A DNA stretch of 64,000 nucleotides, taken from the NCBI RefSeq assembly GCF_905220975.1, contig NZ_CAJNBK010000001.1:1-64000 (forward strand). Direction: 5' to 3'. Source of the DNA: Paraburkholderia haematera. GTDB lineage: Bacteria; Pseudomonadota; Gammaproteobacteria; Burkholderiales; Burkholderiaceae. Numbering within the stretch: position 1 is the first letter of the stretch; each line of letters opens with the position of its first letter. This document shows, in pieces, positions 57,676 to 64,000 of the stretch. The translations under genes were made by a program, and so were the position numbers. The notes beneath the pieces were generated by a model. The model was not told the origin of the DNA. It did not search any database and saw nothing but the letters and a program-made list of their open reading frames with translations.

Positions 57676-58788
57676 ATGAAGCGCACCGCGTTAGCTCGTT
57701 TACTTTCGATGTCAGCCGTTGCGGGTGTCGCCGCAGCCGGCGTGAGCAGCGCCTCGGCCGCGCCGCTCGACGCACTGATCGCAGCCGCCAAGCAGGAAGG
57801 TCAGCTTACCGTGATCGCGTTGCCGCACGACTGGTGCAACTACGGTCAACTGGTGGCCGGCTTTCAGAAGAAGTACGGCATCAAGATCAACGAGCTGAAT
57901 CCGGATGCGGGCTCGGGCGACGAAGTGGAAGCCATCAAGGCGAACAAGGGCAACAAGGGGCCGCAAGCGCCCGACGTGATCGACGTGGGTCTGTCGTTCG
58001 GTCCGACGGCGAAGGCCGAAGGTTTGCTGCAGCCGTACAAGGTCGCTTCGTGGAACTCGATCCCGAAAGAGTCAAAAGACGCGGACGGCTATTGGTATGG
58101 CGATTACTACGGCGTGCTGTCGTTTGAAGTGAACGCCGACATGATCGACAAGGCGCCGGCCGACTGGAGCGATCTGCTCAAGCCCGACTACAAGAACGCC
58201 GTCTCACTGGCAGGTGACCCGCGTACGGCCAACCAGGCGATCCAGGCTGTGTTCGCCGCGGGCCTGTCGCAAAGCAAGGGCGATGTGAGCAAGGCCGACA
58301 AGGCCGGTCTCAAGTATTTCGCCGACCTGAACAAGAGTGGCAACTTCGTGCCGGTGATCGGTAAGGCCGCATCGCTCGCGCAGGGCACCACGCCGATCGT
58401 CGTGCGTTGGGACTACAACGCGCTCGCCGACCGCGACACGCTGAAGGGCAATCCGAAGGTGCAGGTGGTGATTCCGAAAACGGGCGTGGTCGCCGGTGTG
58501 TACGTTCAGGCAATCAGCGCCTACGCGCCGCATCCGAACGCCGCCAAGCTGTGGATGGAATATCTGTACTCCGATGAAGGCCAGATCGGCTGGCTGACGG
58601 GCTATTGCCATCCGATGCGCTACAACGAACTGGTGGCGGCGAAAAAGGTGCCGCAGGCTCTCCTCGACAAGCTGCCGTCGCCGTCGTCGTACAAGAATGT
58701 GGTGTTCCCGACGCTGTCCGAACAGGACGCGTATAAGGACACCATCACGAAGCACTGGGACGAAGCGGTCGGCGCGAACGTCAAGTAA
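57676..58788 (+). CDS. ABC transporter substrate-binding protein (polyamine/Fe/phosphonate-like)
   Basis: 370 residues. Signal peptide cleaved near SASA-A. SBP_bac_6-type fold: TVIALPHDWCNYGQLVAGFQKKYGI, KGPQAPDVIDVGLSF, YYGVLSFEVN, GTTPIVVRWDYN. The group includes iron, thiamine, putrescine and 2-aminoethylphosphonate binders. ATG 57676 has GGGGAAGA upstream. With ugpQ it likely serves uptake of a phosphodiester or phosphonate; the ligand is not proved. Confidence 0.9.
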   Translation: MKRTALARLLSMSAVAGVAAAGVSSASAAPLDALIAAAKQEGQLTVIALPHDWCNYGQLVAGFQKKYGIKINELNPDAGSGDEVEAIKANKGNKGPQAPDVIDVGLSFGPTAKAEGLLQPYKVASWNSIPKESKDADGYWYGDYYGVLSFEVNADMIDKAPADWSDLLKPDYKNAVSLAGDPRTANQAIQAVFAAGLSQSKGDVSKADKAGLKYFADLNKSGNFVPVIGKAASLAQGTTPIVVRWDYNALADRDTLKGNPKVQVVIPKTGVVAGVYVQAISAYAPHPNAAKLWMEYLYSDEGQIGWLTGYCHPMRYNELVAAKKVPQALLDKLPSPSSYKNVVFPTLSEQDAYKDTITKHWDEAVGANVK

Positions 58789-58945
58789 TCGTCGCGGCGC
58801 GCGCGGTTGAGGCGGCCTGTCCAGCGATCATTCGCTCGCTGTACAGGCCGCTGCTTCCAATCGCAACGTGCAGTTTTCAAAGATGACGCGCCGCTCAACG
58901 AGAGCGGCGCGTCAGGCGTGAGCCAGAATGCCCCAAGGGTGAGCT

Positions 58946-59884
58946 ATGAGCGCTTCATCGGATGCCGGATCGGTGCAGCCGGAATTACTGGTTCCGCCTG
59001 TGCCTACGCCAACGCCTCGCGTCAACGGTCCGGGTCGCGCGTCGCAGTTCCTCGCCTGGATCGGTGTGGTGCCGTTTTTTACCTTCGCGTTGTTATTCCT
59101 GATTCTGCCGACCGGATTTCTGATGGTCGGCGCGTTCCAGGATCCGCAAGGCCATTTCACGCTCGCCAATTTCCGCGACCTGTTCCAGCCCACGGTGATG
59201 GACGCCTACTGGATCAGCTTCAAGGTGAGCGCCGCGTCCGCGCTTGGCGGTGCGGTGATCGGTTCGCTGCTCGCGTGGGCGGCGGTGCAGGGCAAACTGC
59301 CGGGCTGGATTCGTCCCACGTTGATGACGTTCTCCGGCGTCGCCTCGAATTTTGCGGGCGTGCCGCTCGCGTTCGCCTTCATCTGCACGCTGGGGCGCGT
59401 CGGTCTCGTGACCGTCTTGCTGAAGAAGTACCTCGGCTTCAATCTGTACTCCACGGGTTTCAGCATCCTGAGCTTCTCCGGGCTGACGCTGACTTACCTG
59501 TACTTCCAGATTCCCTTGATGGTGCTGATCGTCACGCCCGCGCTCGACGGCCTCAGGCGCGAATGGCGTGAAGCCTGTGACTGCCTGGGCGGCACGGCCT
59601 TCCAATACTGGCGCCACGTGGCGTTGCCGGTGTTGTGGCCGAGCGTGCTCGGCGCGACGCTGCTGCTGTTCGCGAACTCATTTGGCGCCGTCGCCACGGC
59701 TTACGCGCTGACCGGCAGTTCGCTGAACATCGTGACGATCCTCCTGTACGCACAGATTCGCGGCGACGTGATGCACAACCAGAACCTTGGCTACGCACTC
59801 GCGCTCGGCATGGTGTTGGTGACTGGGCTGTCGAACGGTGGCTACATCTGGTTGCGTTCACGTGCTGAAAGGGGACGTCGATGA
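58946..59884 (+). CDS. ABC transporter permease
   Basis: 312 residues. A long N-terminal cytosolic part, six membrane helices and the EAA loop (REACDCLGGTAFQYWRHVALPVL). BPD_transp_1 type, pairing with the next permease. The stop overlaps the next start (ATGA). Confidence 0.93.
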   Translation: MSASSDAGSVQPELLVPPVPTPTPRVNGPGRASQFLAWIGVVPFFTFALLFLILPTGFLMVGAFQDPQGHFTLANFRDLFQPTVMDAYWISFKVSAASALGGAVIGSLLAWAAVQGKLPGWIRPTLMTFSGVASNFAGVPLAFAFICTLGRVGLVTVLLKKYLGFNLYSTGFSILSFSGLTLTYLYFQIPLMVLIVTPALDGLRREWREACDCLGGTAFQYWRHVALPVLWPSVLGATLLLFANSFGAVATAYALTGSSLNIVTILLYAQIRGDVMHNQNLGYALALGMVLVTGLSNGGYIWLRSRAERGRR

Positions 59885-60672
59885 AAAGCCAATCGCGCGT
59901 CGGCGCGTGGACCGCGATGGTCGTCGGTTCGCTGTACTTTCTGATTCCGTTGCTCGCCACCTTCGAATTCAGCCTGCGCATGAAGCGTGGCGTGTATAGC
60001 TTCGAAGCGTATAGCGTCGTGCTGAGCGACCCGCGTTTTCAGGCCTCGTTCGGCTATTCGATTCTGATGGCGGTGCTGACGATCATTGTCGGCGTGTTGC
60101 TGGTGGTGCCCACTGCGTACTACGTGCAGTTGCGGCTGCCGAAGCTGCGGCCGGTCGTCGAATTCATTACGTTGTTGCCGCTGGTGGTGCCGGCGATCGT
60201 GATCGTGTTCGGCTATCTGCGCATCTATAACAGCAGTTCGATTCTGCCGCTCACCGGCAACGAACGCGCGACCGACCTGTTACTGGTGTTCGGTTACGTG
60301 ACACTTTCGCTGCCGTACATGTATCGCGCAGTCGACGCCGGTTTGCGCGCGGTCGACGTGCGCTCGCTGACCGAAGCCGCCGAATGCCTCGGTGCGAACT
60401 GGCCGACGATTCTGTTCAAGGTGATCTTCCCGAATATCCGCTCGGGCATTCTGTCCGGCGCGTTTCTCACCTTTGCCGTGGTGATCGGCGAGTTCACGCT
60501 GGCGAGCCTGCTCGACCGCCCGGCGTTCGGCCCGTATCTGCAATTGATCGGTGCGAACCGCGCGTACGAACCGTCGGCGCTCGCGATCATCGCGTTCGTG
60601 ATTACGTGGGCGTCGATGGGTTTGATTCAGGTATTCGGCTCGGCCCGCGCGCTTAGCGGCCAGAAAATTTGA
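59881..60672 (+). CDS. ABC transporter permease
   Basis: 263 residues, six helices, EAA loop (TEAAECLGANWPTILFKVIFP). Second half of the heterodimeric channel. Starts by a four-base overlap with the first permease. Confidence 0.93.
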   Translation: MKSQSRVGAWTAMVVGSLYFLIPLLATFEFSLRMKRGVYSFEAYSVVLSDPRFQASFGYSILMAVLTIIVGVLLVVPTAYYVQLRLPKLRPVVEFITLLPLVVPAIVIVFGYLRIYNSSSILPLTGNERATDLLLVFGYVTLSLPYMYRAVDAGLRAVDVRSLTEAAECLGANWPTILFKVIFPNIRSGILSGAFLTFAVVIGEFTLASLLDRPAFGPYLQLIGANRAYEPSALAIIAFVITWASMGLIQVFGSARALSGQKI

Positions 60673-60704
60673 CGAGTAAGTTTGACTGACTAAGGCAGCG
60701 AATC

Positions 60705-61775
60705 ATGGCATTCCTTGAGATCGAAAATCTGCATAAGGCCTTCGGGGCAAACACGGCGCTGCATCATTTCGACATGAAGATCGAGCGCGGCGAATTCATC
60801 ACGTTCCTTGGACCGTCCGGCTGCGGCAAGACCACGGTGCTGCGGATGATCGCTGGTTTCGAATCGCCGACGCGCGGCATCATCCGGCTGGATGGCAAGG
60901 ACGTGACGCATTTGCGCACGCGTCAGCGCAAGGTCGGCATGGTGTTTCAGTCGTATGCGCTGTTTCCGAACATGACGGTAGCGGACAATATCGGCTTCGG
61001 GCTGAAGATCGCGCACCGTCCCCAGGCGGAGATCAACAAGCGCGTCGAGGAGATGTTGCAACTGATCAAGCTGCCGCATCTGGGCGAGCGCTATCCGTGG
61101 CAACTGTCGGGCGGTCAGCAGCAGCGCGTGGCACTGGCGCGCGCGCTTGCCGGCAAGCCGCAGGTGCTGTTGCTCGACGAACCGCTCTCGGCGCTCGACG
61201 CGAAGATTCGCATTTCATTGCGGCAAGACATTCGCGCGTTGCAGCGTGAGTTGGGCATCACGTCGATTTTCGTCACGCACGATCAGGAAGAGGCGCTGTC
61301 GATTTCGGACCGCATCGTGGTGATGAACGAGGGGCGCGTCGAACAGGTCGGTTCGCCTTCGGAGATCTACAACTATCCGCGTACGCGCTTTGTCGCTTCG
61401 TTTGTCGGCACGCTGAACATTCTGGCAGGGCATGTGGTCGACCCGAAAACCGGAAGAATGGCCGTCGACGGTCAGGAACTCACCACCACGCAAGAATTGC
61501 CGGCAGACGACGCGGGCAAGAAACGCATGCTCGCGCTGCGGCCCGAAGCCATTGTGCTGGAGCCGGCCGCGCCGGGCCGCAACACGTTGAACGCGACCGT
61601 CGAGGAAGTGAATTTCCTCGGTGCGGTGGTGCGCATCAGAGCGCGCGTGAAAGACGCCGTCATTTCGCTCGATGTGTTCAACGACCCGAATCGCGGCTTG
61701 CCCGAACGCGGTCAACCGGTGTCGCTGGGTTTCTCGCACGAAAACTTGCTGGTGCTGGAAGAGGGCGGTGCTTAG
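60705..61775 (+). CDS. ABC transporter ATPase (PotA/FbpC type)
   Basis: 356 residues. Walker A GPSGCGKTT, Q-loop FQSYALFPNMTV, signature LSGGQQQR, Walker B VLLLDEPLSALDAKIR, H-loop VTHDQEEAL, and a TOBE-type C-terminal domain (~270-356). Powers the importer. Start follows AAGGCAGC. Confidence 0.95.
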   Translation: MAFLEIENLHKAFGANTALHHFDMKIERGEFITFLGPSGCGKTTVLRMIAGFESPTRGIIRLDGKDVTHLRTRQRKVGMVFQSYALFPNMTVADNIGFGLKIAHRPQAEINKRVEEMLQLIKLPHLGERYPWQLSGGQQQRVALARALAGKPQVLLLDEPLSALDAKIRISLRQDIRALQRELGITSIFVTHDQEEALSISDRIVVMNEGRVEQVGSPSEIYNYPRTRFVASFVGTLNILAGHVVDPKTGRMAVDGQELTTTQELPADDAGKKRMLALRPEAIVLEPAAPGRNTLNATVEEVNFLGAVVRIRARVKDAVISLDVFNDPNRGLPERGQPVSLGFSHENLLVLEEGGA

Positions 61776-62010
61776 AAGCCGGATCGCAGTGCCTGACGTA
61801 GGTGAGCGCCGCGCGCACAAGCCGGCTCGTTTCAGCTGAAACAGGCAAAAGCCGCAGCCAAAAAACGCTTCGGGTTTTCCCGAGTGCGCCGCCTCGACGG
61901 ATTCCGGATTCCCCGACACCCCTCGTCCGGATTTCCGGAATCCCGGACGACGCACACCTTGCGTCGCTGAAAAACCTATAAAAATCAAGGCGATATACTT
62001 TGCATCAAGC
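61776..62010. promoter_or_regulatory. dctA upstream region with palindromes (enhancer candidate)
   Basis: Contains a perfect 14-bp palindrome GTTTCAGCTGAAAC (61829-61842), TCGGG-TTTT-CCCGA (61870-61883) and a 24-bp palindrome at 61925-61948 (GTCCGG...CCGGAC, 20 of 24 positions symmetric, core TTTCCGGAA). The last lies ~63 bases before the sigma-54 -24 element and is a good candidate for a DctD-type upstream activator site. Confidence 0.5.
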
Positions 62011-62026
62011 TGGCATCGACCTTGCA
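62011..62026 (+). promoter_or_regulatory. Sigma-54 promoter of dctA
   Basis: TGGCATCGACCTTGCA: GG (62012-62013), exactly ten bases, GC (62024-62025), the -24/-12 spacing of RpoN promoters. Transcription would start near 62037. Confidence 0.75.
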
Positions 62027-62215
62027 ATTCAGAACTCGCGGCCGCAACGGTCCGACAACTAAAGCAAGGAGACAACGATGTCTGATTTCCCTTCCCGGTA
62101 TTTCTGAATTCGTCGTCTTGTCGCGGCCTAATGCCGTGCACAGGCGTGACGACTATTCGTTCGCATGATGCGCAGCGTGGCAGGCCTTGAGCTCACCCAT
62201 ATCGCAGGAAACATC

Positions 62216-63496
62216 GTGAAGAAACCTATCCACAAAGTGCTGTACGTCCAGGTGATCGTGGCGATCCTCATCGGCATCGCGCTCGGCCACTATTCGCCGG
62301 ACTTCGCCATCGACATGAAGCCGCTCGGCGACGGTTTCATCAAGCTGATCAAGATGGTGATCGGGCCGATCATCTTCTGTACGGTGGTGACGGGTATCGC
62401 CGGCATGGAAGACATGAAGAAGGTCGGGCGCGTCGGCGGCAAGGCGCTGCTGTACTTCGAAATCGTCTCGACGTTTGCGCTGGTGCTCGGCCTGATCGCG
62501 ACGCACGTGCTCAAGCCCGGCGTCGGATTCAACATCGATCCGGCCACGCTCGACGGCAAGGCTGTCGCGTCGTATGCCGCGAAGGCGCATGGCCAGACGA
62601 CGGTCGACTTCCTGATGCACATCATTCCGGACACGATGGTGTCCGCATTCGCCCAAGGTGAAATCCTGCAGATCCTGCTGATCGCATTGCTGTTCGGCGC
62701 GGTGCTGGCCACGGCCGGTGAGAAGGGCAAGGTCGTCACGAACTTTATCGACGGGCTCTCGCATGTGCTGTTCGGCATCGTGCGCATCATCACGAAGCTC
62801 GCGCCGATCGGCGCGTTCGGCGCGATGGCGTTCACGATCGGCAAGTACGGCATCGGCTCGCTGCTGCCGATGCTCAAGCTGATCGGCACGTTCTATCTGA
62901 CTTCGATCGTGTTCGTGGTGGTCGTGCTCGGCATCATCGCGCGTGCGGTGGGCTTCAACATCCTGCGCTTTGTCAGCTACATCAAGGAAGAAATGCTGAT
63001 CGTGCTCGGTACGAGCTCGTCGGAAGCCGCGCTGCCGCAACTGATGCTGAAGCTCGAAAAGCTCGGCTGCTCGCGCTCGGTGGTGGGCCTCGTAGTGCCG
63101 ACCGGTTATTCGTTCAACCTCGACGGCACCAACATCTATATGACGATGGCCGTGCTGTTCATCGCTCAGGCTACCAACACCGACCTCACGTGGACGCAGC
63201 AGCTCACGCTGCTGGCGGTGACGATGCTGACCTCGAAGGGCGCGAGCGGTGTAACGGGCGCAGGCTTCATCACGCTGGCCGCCACGCTCGCCGTAGTGCC
63301 GACGATTCCGCTGTCGGGAATGGTGCTGATTCTCGGTATCGACCGTTTCATGAGCGAATGCCGCGCGTTGACGAACATCGTGGGCAATGGTGTGGCGACG
63401 GTGGTGGTGTCGGCATGGGAAAAGGAACTGGACCGCAGCAAGCTGAACGCTGCGTTGCGAGGGGATGTGGCAGTCAAGGAGCCGGCTGAGGCCTAA
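62216..63496 (+). CDS. dctA: C4-dicarboxylate/H+ (Na+) symporter
   Basis: 426 residues from GTG 62216 ([20 protein letters not shown] follows), with AGGAAAC seven bases upstream; an upstream ATG at 62165 adds an unusual leader. DAACS family: eight helices and two re-entrant loops, with [11 protein letters not shown] and the [15 protein letters not shown] signature and [13 protein letters not shown]. Imports succinate, fumarate and malate. Preceded by a sigma-54-type promoter and followed by dctB. Confidence 0.96.
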   Translation: MKKPIHKVLYVQVIVAILIGIALGHYSPDFAIDMKPLGDGFIKLIKMVIGPIIFCTVVTGIAGMEDMKKVGRVGGKALLYFEIVSTFALVLGLIATHVLKPGVGFNIDPATLDGKAVASYAAKAHGQTTVDFLMHIIPDTMVSAFAQGEILQILLIALLFGAVLATAGEKGKVVTNFIDGLSHVLFGIVRIITKLAPIGAFGAMAFTIGKYGIGSLLPMLKLIGTFYLTSIVFVVVVLGIIARAVGFNILRFVSYIKEEMLIVLGTSSSEAALPQLMLKLEKLGCSRSVVGLVVPTGYSFNLDGTNIYMTMAVLFIAQATNTDLTWTQQLTLLAVTMLTSKGASGVTGAGFITLAATLAVVPTIPLSGMVLILGIDRFMSECRALTNIVGNGVATVVVSAWEKELDRSKLNAALRGDVAVKEPAEA

Positions 63497-63670
63497 GTCG
63501 CGTACCGGCTAGTACGGCTCCCCAGCATCCCCAATCACGGTCGCGGACGCTCACGAATGGAAGCGGCGGCCGCGCACCGTGACCCCGCGCCGTCGGCCGA
63601 CGAAGCTCGTGCCGACGGCGCGTCGCCTTATGCCACAATATCCGATCCACACCGATCGGGAATTGCCAAC

Positions 63671-64000
63671 GTGACGCGCCGCCTGCTGATCCTCTTCGCG
63701 CTCGTCGCCGGGCTCGTGGCGGCGTGCGGGCTCACCTACAGCATCGCGTGGCAGAGCGGGATCGACACGTTGCGGCGCAACGCCGCGGTGCGGGTCGGTC
63801 GCACTACCAGCGCGCTGAAGAGCACGCTTGAGCGCTACGAATCGCTGCCTTATCTGCTGGCCGAACATCCCATCGTGCAGGACGTGCTGGTCAATCCCAC
63901 CCCGGCCAACGTCGAACGCGCCAATCTGTACCTCGAGGACCTCAATCGCCACGCGCGGGCGACGGTCACCTACATCATTCCGCTCGACGGCTATTGCGTC
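63671..64000 (+). CDS. dctB: DctB-type sensor histidine kinase, N-terminal part (cut by window edge)
   Basis: GTG 63671 opens a frame that runs to the window end (110 codons). First membrane helix RLLILFALVAGLVAACGLTY (~4-23), then LKSTLERYESLPYLLAEHPI and VERANLYLEDLNRHARATVTYI, the sensor-domain pattern of DctB. It would sense dicarboxylates in the periplasm and signal to DctD, which activates sigma-54 promoters such as the dctA one. A short inverted repeat CCGATC/GATCGG lies just upstream (63642-63659). Confidence 0.85.
   Translation, partial: MTRRLLILFALVAGLVAACGLTYSIAWQSGIDTLRRNAAVRVGRTTSALKSTLERYESLPYLLAEHPIVQDVLVNPTPANVERANLYLEDLNRHARATVTYIIPLDGYCV

Noticed and set aside
61829..61842. 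Palindrome GTTTCAGCTGAAAC as a terminator of the ABC operon
   Set aside because: There is no loop and no T-run after it; more likely a protein-binding site.

Overview
The window reads as one stretch of a Burkholderiales chromosome, most like Paraburkholderia/Burkholderia. The reasons are: high G+C; a methionine synthase split into two genes; the small families DUF1840, DUF3567 and DUF2917; a PhaM-type PHA granule protein; the lipB-lipA block downstream of a D,D-carboxypeptidase and a DUF493 gene; and a LiuR-like MerR/aceK block. No rRNA, tRNA or CRISPR array was seen.

Layout. 1-700: tail of an IS110-family transposase and a hairpin-rich repeat. 0.7-9.4 kb: a secreted hydrolase, then a minus-strand run aceK, carbonic anhydrase, thiolase, SDR, acyl-CoA dehydrogenase, ychJ, ending in a clear terminator and headed by a MerR regulator. 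9.5-18 kb: MBL-fold hydrolase, peptide-binding protein, a cytosolic BtuF-like protein, SDR, dsbA, an FtsN-like SPOR protein and argS. 18-25 kb: DUF1840, a small exported protein, and metH in two halves with a two-gene AAA ATPase/TOPRIM-like cassette between them. 25-34 kb: DUF3567, pcaD-like, DUF3108, IclR regulator, FAH hydrolase, a LivJ-like protein, an enoyl-CoA hydratase and phaM. 34-42.5 kb: a diiron protein, rfaE2, coaX, birA, and an Mla-like lipid transport operon (permease, ATPase, MCE protein, lipoprotein) ending with a VanZ protein. 42.7-49.2 kb: a ferredoxin, a hydrolase, a D,D-carboxypeptidase, a decayed D-amino-acid transaminase, DUF493, a GcvA-type LysR regulator, DUF2917, lipB and lipA. 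49.3-56.3 kb: two small membrane-protein genes, tauABC, a HAD hydrolase, a Na/Pi cotransporter and a DeoR regulator. 56.8-61.8 kb: a glycerophosphodiesterase with a complete ABC importer. 61.8-64 kb: dctA behind a sigma-54-type promoter, then the start of dctB.

How the parts fit. Most genes are housekeeping or catabolic. The acyl-CoA genes, the enoyl-CoA hydratase, aceK, dctA and the FAH hydrolase point to growth on fatty acids, branched-chain or aromatic acids and C4-dicarboxylates. The tau genes and the ugpQ/ABC cluster point to scavenging of sulfur and phosphorus. The Mla-like operon, rfaE2, the carboxypeptidase and the SPOR protein serve the envelope.

The most unusual element is the AAA ATPase/DUF4276 pair at 21.8-23.6 kb. 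It sits inside the methionine synthase operon with tight spacing on both sides and sampled G+C of about 53% against 60-65% nearby. It resembles ATPase+TOPRIM defence modules of the OLD/PARIS kind and is the best candidate here for an undescribed system.
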